Shown here: piece by piece, positions 1 through 11,918 of the stretch
How positions within the stretch are numbered: position 1 is the first letter of the stretch
Layout of the letters: each line of letters starts with the position of its first letter
Assembly (NCBI RefSeq): GCF_009017415.1
Contig: NC_092409.1
Span: forward strand, 2,790,001-2,854,000
DNA from: Aspergillus flavus
Lineage: Eukaryota > Ascomycota > Eurotiomycetes > Eurotiales > Aspergillaceae
Reading direction: 5' to 3'
Length of the DNA: 64,000 nucleotides
Notes under the pieces: model-generated
The model's input: only the letters and a program-made list of their open reading frames with translations
What the model was told of the DNA's origin: nothing
Databases searched by the model: none
Position numbers and translations under genes: made by a program

Positions 1-74
1 ATATTGAACATATAACTAAATTGGTATTGACATGACGAAATAAATGCAGCAGAACAACACCCCTGCCCCTATTT

Positions 75-1654
75 TTAATAATCCATGGACTGTTCTAACA
101 AGCCTCTCAACTCAATCTTCTCCGCCTCCAGCTCCTCATTCAGATTAGGAGCAAGCATCAAAACTCGCTTCTGTGGGATAGTTCCCTCCACCAGAGAGTC
201 GATATCTGAGGACTTGAATCCGAGATCCTTCAGACCACGGGGCTGGTCGCCTAGTTCAGCCAAAAACTTAGCAATCGCTTCGCCGAGCACTTCACCTGCG
301 CTTTCGCGCTTGACGTTCGAGATGTCGGCGCCGAAGGCCTCGGCTGCTGCCAAATGGCGGTCTGGGTTGGATGCAGCGGTGAATCGGAAGACTGCAGGCG
401 CGGTGACGGCGACCGATACACCGTGCGGGATGATCGGGTGCTCAACGTCATATCCGGCATGCTTGTAGCCGGGATTTTGACTGGAGATAGGATAGCTCAT
501 GCCGTGGCAGAGATGGACACCGGCGTTACCAAAGCCGACACCGGCCAAGGTAGCGGCCAGGAGCATCTTTGACTGGGCCTCAAAGTCATCGGGGTCCTTG
601 ACAGCCCGGGGCAGATACTTGACGGTGTCACGAAGGGCTTGGAGGGAGAAGATGTCGGAGATCGGGTTCGCGCCCTGATACGCGGGTCGGTTTATGGGGT
701 TGGTTGGGCGGGGAGTACGCTCGTTGTATGGGATTGCTGTCCATGACTCTAGGGAGTGGCAGAGCACGTCTAGACCGGAGGAGGCGTGCACAGCAGATGG
801 CATGGTCCGCGTGTTCAGGGGGTCACAGATTCCCAGAGTCGGCTTGAGGTTCCGGTGTGCAATACCGGTTTTGGCTTTCTTAGACACAAGGTCAAAAATG
901 GCAGTTCCCGTCGTCTCTGATCCAGTGCCTGCTGTGGTTGGCACCGCTACCAATGGCTTCAGTTTCCTTTCTACTGGGAGACCCTTGCCAAGGGGCGCAT
1001 TAACAAAGTCGAGGAAATCGGCCTCGGGATAGACCGTGTACAGATTCATGAGCTTTGCAGTATCGATAACCGATCCACCACCTGTGCGGTCAGTAGCCGT
1101 TCAAGCGATGACAGTGAGTTACTTACCCACTGCGAGGAACGCATCAGGATTGTATGGCTTTGCGAAAGCAATTGCCTCTTTGACACTAATCCTATTAGTA
1201 CATAGGTGATTGGTCTACGTGATCTTACTTACGAATAATCCTTGGGTTCAATCCGAACCTTATCGAACACTGTAAACTCGATTCCTTCCCGGCTCAACCC
1301 TTCCACGGCTTGCTTCATAGCGTCCAACTTGGAGACATTCTGGTCTGTGACAATGCATACTCTCTTTGCCTGCATGTTGGCAAAGTCCATTCCGACTTCC
1401 TTTGTGGCACCAGGGCCAAATCGGATGCTGGAGGCGGCCATCTCGAAGGCGTACTCCTTCTGCCGTGAGGGGTCAACGGGTGTGGCCATGTGGCGACGGA
1501 CATGATCTGCTAGAGTAGGTGTGCGGTGGTGATGATGGTGGTTAGGGTTCGAGTGGCATGGACATGATGGCGGGTGAGTATATTGGACGGTGCGCAAGAG
1601 GTTGAGAGCTCTGTTGGCGGCCGAAGGGGCCACGCGGATGGAGGGAGCGACCAT
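75..1654 (-). CDS. Mitochondrial hydroxyacid-oxoacid transhydrogenase (iron-containing alcohol dehydrogenase family)
   Basis: Three exons are read on the minus strand: 1654-1233, 1185-1127 and 1081-75, giving about 495 residues. Both introns have GTAAGT donors, and the first has a TACTAAT branch site. The joins restore the family's nucleotide-binding GGGS stretch (AVGGGSVIDTAK). The N-terminus is rich in Arg, Ala and Ser and lacks acidic residues, which fits a mitochondrial presequence. The mature part matches the group III iron-containing ADH family in the HOT/ADHFE1 branch: a TTAGTGSE motif and several conserved His residues that bind the metal (DVLCHSLE, HLCHGMSYP). Family knowledge: HOT couples oxidation of gamma-hydroxybutyrate to reduction of 2-oxoglutarate. 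The gene diverges from the PHO85-type kinase. The substrate is inferred from family only. Confidence 0.88.
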
Positions 1655-2937
1655 AATGCGGGGAAAGCGTTACTTGGAGCTCTATATAGCAGAGGTAATG
1701 AGAAGAAAAGGCAATAGCTATATAAACGAAATTGGCCCAAGAAATAAGGAAAGAGTATAAATAGCGGTCAAGAAGCGAAGTGAGCAAGGAGAGGTGAAGA
1801 AGTGGGAGGTTGCGATTCGAATGCAGGTTCTAGGACCGCAAAATGCGGGGATCCCCAATCGAGTAATTCGGACAAAAAGCCGAGGTTACTGCATACAAAG
1901 CCCTACAGCCACCATTTGGAGATCCCAAAGACACCCACTAAAATTTCTTTTTAGCCAATTATGAATTACCCTAGAGACGAGAGTTTTGGAGAAACAACTC
2001 AAGACCCAAGGAAAGTCACAGCCAAGTTGCAAGAACTCCCAGCACAACAGGATATGGCTTAATGAGGAAATACCGAGGGCCAGAATCAATCGGGATCAAC
2101 ACAAACACCGCTTCCCCAATTCGGAGAATTGCAGATACCCCAGATCAAAAATGCCTCCTAGCCAGGTGGAGTGCCTACTTGCATATAAGACGTTGAAAGC
2201 TCTCATGTCTCGGGGTTACCCCTTGCCCTAGTTGCCAGTTAATGAGAGCCGGACCCTCGGTCTTACGCCCAAAGGGTGCTAGACTAGCCTCTAGTACGGT
2301 AGTACCCCTCCAGAGCTCTGTATCAGATAATCAGATTGAGATAGAACCAGATTGAATATTCTGATATCTTGAATGTCAAAGATCGAAAAGACCTAGGCCC
2401 CGCGAGCGTTAGATTCGAGCACCGCTGCGGTTGTCATACCGCATCGTCCGAAACTATCCGGTCTTGTCGTTTTTGCAAGCAATTAAAGACAGAAAGGAAT
2501 AATCAGAGCAGCTGCTGAGGCTTGGAACTTTGAATGAGCATGCCTTTACTTATTTTCATTGACATTGACATGTCAGATAAGAATGACGCTCACCTAAGAT
2601 GAGCTAGCGAGCGATGATCGCCTGACAAACTCGTCCTCCAATCCGGCCGCAACCCTAATTAATAGAAATGTCGCTGACAAGGAGTACGTGGCCTCAATAA
2701 CCCGAAAGTGGATGTGCCATCCGCAGCACAGCGCAGCGACGAGGATACGAAGTGCTCAGACCCAAGATGATGGGGGTGTTCGGGTTTAGCGGGATCCTCT
2801 TCCTTAGTCTCGCAGATAATGTTTAATTAAGATGGACTCCCAAGGATTACCTCATTAATTTTCCCTCATTCTTTTTTGTTACCCCTCACTCAACACGATC
2901 GAGGTCGCGATACCCTACTCCACCACATTCTATCACA
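1655..2937. promoter_or_regulatory. Divergent intergenic region between the transhydrogenase and the PHO85-type kinase
   Basis: About 1.3 kb with no supported gene; open frames here are short and unlike known proteins. Both flanking genes point outward, so the stretch must hold both promoters. A pyrimidine-rich leader (about 2865-2935) runs up to the kinase start codon, as is usual for well-expressed mould genes. I found no clear CACGTG-type phosphate-response site. Confidence 0.5.
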
Positions 2938-3958
2938 ATGGCTTCGACGCCGCACGCCTCATTCCAGCAGTTAGAAAAGGTCAGTCGTGGCACCATCCGA
3001 ACAGGTAATTATTGGCTAACGATTTCCAGTTGGGGGAAGGAACATATGCGACAGTTTGTTCCGCAATTGTGCGCCACCAACCATCTCCGCCAGCTGACTG
3101 AAGCTACCCTAGGTCTTCAAAGGTCGCAACAACCAAACAGGAGAAATGGTCGCATTAAAAGAGATCCACCTCGACACAGAAGAAGGGACGCCCTCCACCG
3201 CGATTCGCGAGATCTCCCTGATGAAAGAGCTCCAGCACGAGAACATCCTGTCGCTGTACGATGTCGTGCACACCGAGAACAAGCTCATGTTAGTCTTTGA
3301 ATACATGGACAAGGATCTCAAACGTTATATGGATACCTACGGCAATCGCGGCCAGCTCGAACCGGGCATCATTAAATCCTTTGTCTACCAGCTACTCCGA
3401 GGCGTCGCGCATTGCCACGAGAACCGGATTCTGCATCGCGATCTCAAGCCTCAGAACCTGCTCATTAACACTAAGGGCCAGTTAAAACTAGCTGATTTCG
3501 GCTTAGCCAGAGCCTTCGGTATCCCAGTCAACACCTTTTCCAACGAAGTCGTCACGCTTTGGTATCGCGCGCCGGACGTGCTCCTCGGTAGTCGCAGCTA
3601 CAACACTAGTATTGACATTTGGTCAATCGGTTGTATTCTAGCAGAGATGTACACAGGACGCCCGCTATTCCCAGGAACCACGAATGAAGACCAGCTGCTA
3701 AAGATTTTCCGCGTGATGGGCACGCCATCGGAGATCTCTTGGCCCGGGATTTCCAAATTCCCGGAATACAAGCCTGACTTCCCAGTCTATGCGACGCAGG
3801 ATCTGCGGCAGGTTGTTTCGCGAATCGACCACTTGGGCGTCGATTTGCTGAGGCGCATGTTGCAAATGCGGCCGGAGATGCGGATCAGCGCGGCGAGCGC
3901 ATTGAAGCATGCGTGGTTCAATGATATTCCTCGGCCAATACCGTCGAATGCTCAATAG
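2938..3958 (+). CDS. PHO85-family cyclin-dependent serine/threonine kinase
   Basis: Three exons, 2938-2979, 3030-3053 and 3113-3958, give about 303 residues. The two small introns split the glycine-rich loop; splicing restores [17 protein letters not shown]. The kinase has all the expected marks: a PSTAIRE-type cyclin-binding helix ([14 protein letters not shown]), the catalytic loop HRDLKPQN, the DFG motif followed by [17 protein letters not shown], and the APD variant of the APE motif typical of PHO85. Family knowledge: these kinases (PhoA/PhoB in Aspergillus) pair with Pcl/PHO80-type cyclins and govern phosphate response, development and polarity. The length equals that of the catalytic core with a short tail. 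Which of the two Aspergillus paralogues this is cannot be settled by eye; the less conserved middle region ([18 protein letters not shown]) hints at the PhoB-like copy. Confidence 0.92.
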
Positions 3959-4188
3959 TAGCTACAACTTGCGTTCTCTTTTCTTTCTGTTATCCTCCAT
4001 TGCTAAGCTAAATAGAACTGACGAGGACTGTAAGGAATGACGATCTCCTTTGCGCAAACCATAAACATAATCAATACTAGCTAAACATCATTCTGGTTTC
4101 AATAATTCAAAAAAAAAAACTAACCATTAAACTCGGATCACCTCCATTAACCACATCCACTACCCTCCACCCCCAAGAAAACCCCAGA

Positions 4189-4737
4189 CTAACAAACCGT
4201 CAAAATCAAATCCACCCCCGCCCTCTGATTCCCAACCCTCGACCCAGCAGGCGGCACCCCCCTCTCCCAAATAATATCCGTAACCTCCCCATCCAAAAAC
4301 ACCCTACTCCCCCGAAACGGATCCCCAAAAACATCCGACAAATCATACCAAACCCGATCCGCGACCAGGTTATACGCGAAGATCGTCTGCGGCGCCGAGG
4401 TCTCGAGCCCGTTCGGCACAGTCGTGAGCTTAATGCCCACGCCGCCGGTCTGGGAATCGCGCCTGAATGTCTCGGCGTAGAGGGCGCCTTGGGTCATGTT
4501 TTGTTGCTCGCTGACGGTTGAGGAGACGGACCAGAGGTAGACGGGGAATGCGCAGTTGTTGCGGACGATTGCGTGGCCGAGTTGGTGGGTTTGGGTTTGG
4601 GTTTGGTTTTGGGACGAGGTTTGGTTTTGATAGTTGGTTTGGTTTTGGGGTTTGGGGAGGGGGTTGGCGGGTGTGAGGGGTGGGAGGGAGAGGAGGGTTG
4701 TTGTGAGGGTGGTGAGGAGGGTTAATGGGAAGTGCAT
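4189..4737 (-). CDS. Secreted BYS1-domain (thaumatin-like antigenic) protein
   Basis: A single-exon gene of 182 residues. The first about 24 residues form a signal peptide (hydrophobic Leu/Thr stretch ending PANP). Next comes a low-complexity linker (residues about 27-51) rich in Asn, Gln and Thr with repeated NQT sequons, so it is probably heavily N-glycosylated. The remainder, starting GHAIVRNNC and ending GVDLILTVC, matches the BYS1 domain first described in a Blastomyces yeast-phase protein. Paired Cys residues near both ends of the domain suggest a disulfide. The family is secreted and of unknown biochemical role. The DNA of the first half and promoter is extremely G-rich on the plus strand. 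Confidence 0.85.
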   Translation of the reverse strand: MHFPLTLLTTLTTTLLSLPPLTPANPLPKPQNQTNYQNQTSSQNQTQTQTHQLGHAIVRNNCAFPVYLWSVSSTVSEQQNMTQGALYAETFRRDSQTGGVGIKLTTVPNGLETSAPQTIFAYNLVADRVWYDLSDVFGDPFRGSRVFLDGEVTDIIWERGVPPAGSRVGNQRAGVDLILTVC

Positions 4738-5751
4738 TTTTGGTTTGTGATTGATGGTGCTGATTTAGATTGTTTGGTTTGGCTTGGCTTTGGGTTCTTT
4801 TTGGTTGGGTTGGGTTTTGCTTCTCTTGGAGGGGAGGGGGTTTTATATTGTTGGTTGGTTGCTTGCTCTATGTATTGTCTACATATCCTTGTACATCTCT
4901 AAATTGGTATACTTGTGTACTGTGTTTCATAGTAAGACCTGACATTGCTTGATGTCTTACCTTGACAGAATCTCCCGAAGTTTACCTTTGATGGTGGTAT
5001 TGCTGCAAGGGGGTTTGTGTATAGTTCTTGGATTGATGCACTTGCATCTCACACATAACAGGTCCTTGACTGTGTTGCGCAATTGGAGAGTAATACGACG
5101 ATCGGTGCATTTACTGGAATGCATGTACAGTGAGCAAAAGGTCTGGATGCAGGCACTTGGGAAAGTACCAAGTTTATATCGTATTATAGCTAGGGTTTGA
5201 CAAGGCACGGTAATTGCTTCATACTACTACATTCAATATGTAACCCTCCTATAGGCAAGGAATAGGTGCATATCTCGGAGCGGGTGTAACGTGGCTCGTT
5301 AAAATTCTGGCGGGTCTGCGTTGGACAACAATGCAGGGCTGTCTCCGTTCCACATGCATGGGTCCACTCCAGACCACTTTTTAAAGCGGCGTCGATGCTT
5401 TCCATGGCGAAATAACCCTCACCATTACTTTAGAGATAGGCTATTTCTTGCTATGTATCGTGGTACTGGTGTGGGCTAATCAGAAGGTACAATATCCGCA
5501 TGGTTATATTTCAAGGTCACAATCATGTCTGCTAATACTTTATATGGAATTTCAAGCTCCTGTACAGCGATGGTATTTACATGTATAGTCAATGATAAGT
5601 ATATACAAGAACACAACAAATCAACCAGTTACGAGGCCAGGCTCGCATGATCTCCAAGAGATACACACGGCTGGCAACGTCCGTGACACCAACTTAGGTT
5701 CGCAACACGACTCGACTTGTCACATGTCTTCGAAGCTTAACACGGAGGATT
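4738..5751. other. Intergenic, G/T-rich near the BYS1 gene
   Basis: About 1 kb containing the promoter of the BYS1 gene (its upstream side, strongly G/T-skewed on the plus strand to about 4865) and the 3' flank of the arylsulfotransferase-like gene. No open frame here resembles a protein. Confidence 0.5.
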
Positions 5752-7295
5752 TTAAGCAACGGGAACAATGATGCTACTGAGTGGAACGTTGCCCTTCCGA
5801 GCCACTACCTGGAAATAAGGGCTCCTCAAGTTGTTAACATCTACAGCGGTCTCGAAGCCAGTCCGCTTGGCAGATGTAATAAAGGTATGGTCGGTAGCCT
5901 CAGGCGAGCTGGCCGTGTAGATGGCCCAGTTGTCATACTCAGTGGCTCCATTCCAGCTCATATGGACCGTGGCAGAAGTTGAATGCCGCTCAATCACAAC
6001 TGCAGGTTTCCAGAAAGGGGTAGCCTTCCACTGGCACTTGTAGCCACGGTAGGACGCAACGGCATTGTCATCCCCAAACTGGGCGGTGAGGACGGCATTG
6101 TTGTCGGCGTCAAATTCTTTCACCTTCGAGATCGAGCCGTAACCCATGAAGACGTGGTTCGTTTCCTCGCTCATCAGCTGGTAGCTTCCCTGGCTGACAC
6201 TGTGGATGACATCATCACCATCGTTCATGGTCCGCAGCGTGGTAACCTTCCGGTTGACCAGGTCTAACGACAGGCTCAGACCGGTGGTGGGAGCCACCGT
6301 TTCCGTGGGTGTGTTGGCATTGTTAAACAAATCCAGGACCATGCCCTCATTCGTCTGGTTGTAGACGCGCATGTCGTGCTGCCATGAGAAGATGGCACCA
6401 TCGTCGATCTCAAAGTCACCAACACTCTTCTCACCCTAAAAGAACCGTTAGTGCTGAAAGTGATCAGCATCAAAGAGCAGAGACTTACACTTAGTCGCCA
6501 CATGACCGTGCCGTTCTCAGCGATGAAGTAGCCGGACCAGTAGTGACGCAGAGAGATAATCCAGCCTCCATCTACGAGCTCAACCGAATTGATGTGATAC
6601 GCATCCCATGGCTTTTCTTGGGTGCCATAGTCATCACCCAGACCTTGCTTGGACTGTTCCAGGGGGATGGCTTGTATATGTTCAAGGGCACTCCATTGAT
6701 ACACGATGTTATTGGTTGCGATATCGATCTCGAAAAACATGCCATCCAGCATATAGTCATCCATCTTACCGCCAATGGAGGTCAGATCATACTGAGTGAT
6801 GTTGTAAGCGGTCACCAACAGAGTGTTGCGACTAGTTACGTGGCTCTCGTGGAGATCAATATAAGAGTCTCTAACAACGCCATCGGGCGAGATGAAGTTC
6901 CCTGGAAGGGTGACAGTGTAGATCTCCTCATAAGTGTCATCAAGGATGTGAACAGTGCCGTAACCAAAGCCAAGCTCCATCATGTTACCAGCCCAGAAGG
7001 TAATGACATCTTTGTTATACAAATTCTGCACTTTGAAGTTGGCCGACACCTCGGTAGGGCCTTGATACACAAGGTTGCCGTCCTCATCGTAGATGAGGGC
7101 CGCAGTGCCATTCGGCTGGTTACCCCGAGGCCCAATGAAGATGTAGCCAGGGTCAGTGGTCCCGGTCTTTTTCACCTCGAGCTGAGGAGGCGTGAAGTCA
7201 GCCGTCTGTAGAGTCATATACGGCCAAGTATCATCGGCAAGCGCCCCCATGGACAGCAGCAGGGTGCCGAAGACGGCGAGGAATCCACGGGTCAT
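5752..7295 (-). CDS. Secreted arylsulfotransferase-like protein
   Basis: Two exons, 7295-6489 and 6435-5752, joined by a 53-nt intron with a GTAAGT donor, give about 496 residues. An N-terminal signal peptide (about 20 residues, MTRGFLAV to SMGALA) directs secretion. The body shows the repeated Trp/Gly-rich beta-propeller pattern of the fungal arylsulfotransferase (ASST) family: GYIFIGPRGNQPNG, WDAYHINSV, FSWQHDMRVYN. Family knowledge: bacterial ASSTs move sulfate between phenols, but most fungal members are uncharacterised, so activity is not assured. Several NxS/T sites fit a glycosylated extracellular protein. The start is the first Met of the signal peptide. The nearest genes do not suggest a pathway. 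Confidence 0.85.
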
Positions 7296-9136
7296 ATTGC
7301 GTGATTGCGGGTACTCAATTCACAATGATAGTACAACGCTAATCAAGACAAGCATATATAGGATTTAGGTTATACTTTCGTAGAGTACAAAGCCAAAAGA
7401 ACGATAAATGAGCGACGTGTGTCCCCTCTGATTCCGAAGTGGCACGGTCAAAATGAGGGTATTAAAGAATGACTGACAAAAGCAAAAAATAAAAGAGAGA
7501 TAATCGGAGGAAGAGAAGAACGCAGGGACTATTTTACACCATGGCCAATATTAATAGGGAAAGAAGGTGGAAAAAATGAGGGAAAAGCCGAAGTGAAGAA
7601 GGGGTAAAGCGGGAAGTACACTCAGTGGGACCGTGGACCGTTACCTTACTTACCCTGTGGGGCACGGGAATAGAAAAATGGAGAAATAGGGAAAACAGAG
7701 GCACAAAATCAACGTCGATTCTTGTTACCAGGGCGGAAAAGCCGACGGTATGGAGACTTCAATCATAATTGGCCGTTTGGGCTGATGCTGATCGCGGTGG
7801 TCCGCCGGATGTCAATACAAGTGACACGCAATAAGATGGGGAAGAAGGCCTCACTAATCTGCCCCTCCAGCGCCGATCCCCTCGGCCTCGAGCCTCGAGG
7901 CCTATGAGCGGTGGATTCGCGACCAGAACCATGGTACAGACCTGGCGATTGACCGTGCGGTCCCATCATGGATCAACAAAATTGGCCGTTGTACTTTCTA
8001 TATGCTTCTTTCTTTCTTCCTCTCTATTTCTTGTTATTTTTCTTTTTCTTCTTTCGCAAGATCTAGTTGCTCGTACGTGATATGAGCGGCTGATAGGGCA
8101 GAAGAAAATAAAGACTAGGTATGACCACATGGCCCAACAGGGGTGTAGTGTTGATTGCCTCAGGCGGAAATCTCCACCAATTAAGGCCAAGAACACCAGT
8201 CCCTGAATGTTACGATCGGCAGCTTATCGCCACCCCTGAGTTTCATTACCCTTACGACAGTTTGTGTACTCTGGACGATAATACATTTCGATTAGCTGGA
8301 GAATTATCGGATAAGATTACATGGGACAATATTCAGCCCACCAATAATATAATCCCGTTCGCGTTGAAGTAGCGTGTGACGATGTAGTACATTGATAGCG
8401 GAGCGAAGCATTGAGGGCGTGTGTCCATGTCAGAGAGAGCATTCCGGCTAGCTGTAACTGGTCAATCGACTCCATCTGACTCCCGTGTTATTATTCAGTC
8501 CAACAGACTCATTGTTTTCATATCTACATCTACTATGTTGTCCCCATCAAACTGTCGCCACCTGCTCCGGTATGCATGGTGTGTGTAATGGATGACTTAG
8601 GGTAACTTGGTAACCGTGCTGACCAATAGTGACCCTGAAGCAAACGTAATGGTATATATTGATATGTTCTCATTTATATGGGAAGCTTTTTCCTCTTCTT
8701 AGATGAAGAATCCCCTAGAATCCTGCGTCATGCAACAGGCAGACGAATGACCATAACAAATAGTATAAAAGCGGCTTATGAACTTTATTAAAGAAAAGTA
8801 TAATATAAGAAGAAAGAAGTATAAAACAGTAAACTAGAACTAATCTATCAGATAGATAGTTAATAATAAGATAAAGTAGAAGCGAATCTAAAAACTATAT
8901 ATATAAAGAGTTCGGATATTATAGATCTGAAGAAGCTTATTATTAAATTTCTGTCTGATATTAGTATCCATTTCTAAGCATCCCCAACAGACGACAAGGA
9001 TTGACTTCCTTTATGACCATGTTAATTCACGACATAGGTTTAATCCGTAGAAGATATCCAAAGCCCGCAACTGTTCCAGACCAACAGAGCGCTTTCATAG
9101 ATTGGCACATTAAATCGGCTCAATGGTCATGCTAGG
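7296..9136. other. Intergenic with an AT-rich degraded stretch
   Basis: About 1.8 kb. The part nearest 7300-7700 is purine-rich on the plus strand and holds the promoter of the arylsulfotransferase-like gene. A pyrimidine run lies at about 8000-8060. From about 8755 to 8955 the DNA becomes very AT-rich with many TATA and TAATA runs. Short open frames do not look like proteins. Confidence 0.45.
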
Positions 9137-10336
9137 TCAGGGCTTTAAATATGGCTTGGCCACCTCTTCTTCGCCATTTAAAGAATTGCCCCAGCGCGGC
9201 CACCCCAGATAACCTTCCAAGCCAGACGTGTAAAAAGTTGGTCGATGATACCTGCTCAAGGGAAGTCCTCTAAAAAGCCGTTCAGGCAGGTCTGGGTTTG
9301 AAGTAAAATACCGACCAAACGCAGCCAAATCAATACGGCCTTCCGCGATAGCCTCATTAGCCGACTCTGCATCGTATCCACCTGCGCCGATGAGCGGAGT
9401 ATTTTTCAGGAGACGTCGAAATGGCCAAATAGAAACCGACAATGTAGACGAGATTGACTCCGCACTGTTTTCCCTGTTGATGCTTCCAGAAAAGGCCCCT
9501 TCGTTACTTAATTGGTCATATCGCGGCTCCACCACATGCACATATGCAAGTTTCCTCTCCTCCAGTGACCTCGAGAACGCGGAAAATGTAGCCAATCGAT
9601 CACTATCATGCGTCTCCTGAAGGACATGATACGGCGCGAGGCGAATAGCGGTCCGGTGATTCCCAATGGCTTGAGTAACCGCATCCACAACCTCCAGTGG
9701 GAACTTGAGTCTTGCTTCAATTGCCGGACCCCCGTACTCATCGTTCCTGGTGTTGATATTATCATGCACAAAGCTGTCAAGCAAATAACCATTCGCCCCG
9801 TGGATCTCGACGCCGTCAAAACCAGCAATTCCAACGGCTAATCGCGCCGCATGCGCGAATGCGTCCACGACCTCTTTGATATCTTTCCCTGTCATTGCGT
9901 GACTCTCCACGTAGGGCTCTGTACCATTTTTATCCCCGAATAACATATGCATTCCCGGCAAATGTGCTGATGTGGAACTCAATGGCGCTAACCCACCAAT
10001 CTGACTGGGTACTGAAACTCGTCCGACGTGCCAGAGCTGCACAAAAAATATACCCCCGCGTTCATGGACAGCGTCCGTGATAGGCTTCCAGGCCAAGGCT
10101 TGTTCATGAGTCCACAGACCAGGAGTATTCGGAAATCCTTTCCCACGTGGGTGGATGACCGTTCCTTCCGAGATAAGGAGTGAGCCTTGGGTCGTGCGTT
10201 CAGCGTAGTATGTTGCGGAGGAGGCATTTGGGATGGCTGTGATGTCTGAGGAGCGCATCCGGGTCATAGGAGCTAGGACAACGCGGTGATTGAGAGTTAA
10301 AGAAGGGGAGGTGAACGGTTGTTGAAGTGGGGTCAT
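9137..10336 (-). CDS. Old yellow enzyme family NADH:flavin oxidoreductase
   Basis: One uninterrupted exon of 399 residues. The TIM-barrel flavoenzyme pattern is complete: an N-terminal APMTR (residues 22-26), FVQLWHVGR (about 98-106), the active-site motif HGANGYL (His179, Asn182, Tyr184), FVHDNINTRNDEYGG, and the C-terminal FMN phosphate site GAGGY... FGRYFTSNPDLPERL. Family knowledge: OYEs bind FMN and reduce the C=C bond of enones and enals with NAD(P)H; fungal members act in secondary metabolism or detoxification. No signal or membrane segment is seen, so it is cytosolic. Two NAD(P)-binding reductase-like genes lie just beyond it on the same strand, which suggests a shared reductive pathway; the substrate is unknown. 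Confidence 0.93.
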   Translation of the reverse strand: MTPLQQPFTSPSLTLNHRVVLAPMTRMRSSDITAIPNASSATYYAERTTQGSLLISEGTVIHPRGKGFPNTPGLWTHEQALAWKPITDAVHERGGIFFVQLWHVGRVSVPSQIGGLAPLSSTSAHLPGMHMLFGDKNGTEPYVESHAMTGKDIKEVVDAFAHAARLAVGIAGFDGVEIHGANGYLLDSFVHDNINTRNDEYGGPAIEARLKFPLEVVDAVTQAIGNHRTAIRLAPYHVLQETHDSDRLATFSAFSRSLEERKLAYVHVVEPRYDQLSNEGAFSGSINRENSAESISSTLSVSIWPFRRLLKNTPLIGAGGYDAESANEAIAEGRIDLAAFGRYFTSNPDLPERLFRGLPLSRYHRPTFYTSGLEGYLGWPRWGNSLNGEEEVAKPYLKP

Positions 10337-10890
10337 TTTGGAAGTTGAGGCAATGGCAAAGGGGCACTAGTAGATGGTATTATAATCTAGCGGGGGAAGA
10401 GTTACTTGTTGAAAGTCAAAAAGAAAAGTGGTCTGAGGGGTTCTTATAAACTTATATCTACATATACATAGGCAACCAGAGAAAGTAAAGTAACTAGTGA
10501 GAAATGCTTAGAAATCCGGTGCAACGGAAGGATGAAACCAGACTAGTATCCTGCACGTGTGATAGGTTCATTAGGGACGTATATCTGAGGGTCAGAATTG
10601 ACAAAAATAGGTACGGCAAACATCCCCCATTTAGACTGGAAACACGTATACTATTTTCCATACACTAACACTGGTCCGTCCCTGTCAGAAGATTACAAGT
10701 GCTTCTACGTCATCCCGCAAGGCCCTTGAGACAGCCCGAGGCAGCTACACAGGTATTGATCCTTGTTATAGGTTCTATTTGCTCATACCGGCTTACTCCG
10801 CTTGTGAGTGAATGCCCAGCGCACCGTGGAGACGGGGAACCAATCAATCTCAGGATTATGCTGCCAGGCAGTTCGAACTTCGATGCATAT
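10337..10890. other. Intergenic between the OYE and NmrA-like genes
   Basis: About 550 bases holding the OYE promoter and the 3' flank of the NmrA-like gene. A short run of open frame around 10700-10890 simply extends frames of the neighbouring gene and has no protein-like pattern. No repeat or RNA gene seen. Confidence 0.4.
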
Positions 10891-11918
10891 CTAAACCTGG
10901 TTCCAATCAATTTGCGCAAAAGCAGTGTCCAGCCCAGTGAGTTGTGCAGTATCAATGCCCAAATCGTCCTTGCGCAGAAGCGTGACGCCCGGTTTCCTCC
11001 ACGAGGCCTCTCCAACGGCTTCCCAAAATTGCAACATCACGCCCATCTCCAACCCCCAGGCTGGAAACAGCTGATTATACGCCTCTAGTGTACTTGGGAC
11101 ATAAGAGGTTGGCTTGCCGGTGACCTTTCCCCAGCGCTCGAGTAGCTCTCCGTTGGTGAGTGTTTCCACCTCTGCATGAACATACCTTCCGCGAGTAAGC
11201 GCTGGCTGTCTAAGAACCGCCTCGACAAAAATTCCCACATTCTTTCGATGGTCTCCAATAGTGGTAATTGGAGTAGATGGTCCAACCGGTTGCACCCAGG
11301 CGTATTTGCCACTGGTTTTGAGCAGACTGGGAGTGAAAAGCGGGAACGTCAAGTTGGACGCGTAGTAAGCAACCCAGAGAAAAGTAGTCTTGGCTGCAAG
11401 ATCAGGGAATTGCTTCAGGATATACTCATCAACACTGGCCTTTGATTCAAAGTGCGGCGTGTGGTATTTTCCCTGGGACAGTGTGGCAGACGATGGAAGG
11501 GTTGACCAGATGTAGTGAGATAACCCGCTAGTCTCAGCAGCGGCCTTGGCCAGGTTCTTTGCCTGGGCTAACTCACGCTTCTCGGCCTCCTGTGGACCGT
11601 ATTTCATGAATGGCTCGAAGAAATCGGTCACGGCAAAGATAGCATGTGCTCCCTGGCGATATCAGTAAGACGCCGTCGTTAACCAAATAAAGGAAATTCC
11701 CATACTCTGAAGGCCTCCACCAAGCTGGCTTCATCATTAAGATCACCATGGACAATCTCAACACCTCGGTCACGTAGAGGCTGAGTTTTCGCTGGGGTGA
11801 GATTGCGAAGGACGGCACGAATTTGATAACGTCCGGACTCGAGCAATGCATCAATCACTGAGCCGCCCTGGCCGCCCGTAGCACCAGTAACAACAACAAT
11901 AGGCTTCTCAAAAGGCAT
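10891..11918 (-). CDS. NmrA-like family NAD(P)-binding protein
   Basis: Two exons, 11918-11706 and 11652-10891, give about 324 residues. The first exon encodes a Rossmann start with the GATGGQG dinucleotide motif (Gly12, Gly15, Gly18) and an Arg-rich second strand that favours NADP(H). The join reads EAFRGAHAIFAVTDFF, the usual NmrA-family continuation. After that comes the HYIWSTLPS stretch, where classical dehydrogenases have their active site. Many NmrA proteins lack the catalytic YxxxK and sense NADP rather than reduce a substrate, and I see no clear YxxxK here. It may be a redox sensor or a reductase in the surrounding metabolic group. Same strand as the OYE gene. Confidence 0.87.

Noticed and set aside
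1810..1830. GATTCGAATGC string as a tRNA box B
   Set aside because: No box A upstream at the right distance; it lies in the transhydrogenase promoter.
6543..7211. 222-codon plus-strand open frame within the arylsulfotransferase-like gene
   Set aside because: It lies antisense to a well-supported exon and has no family resemblance.
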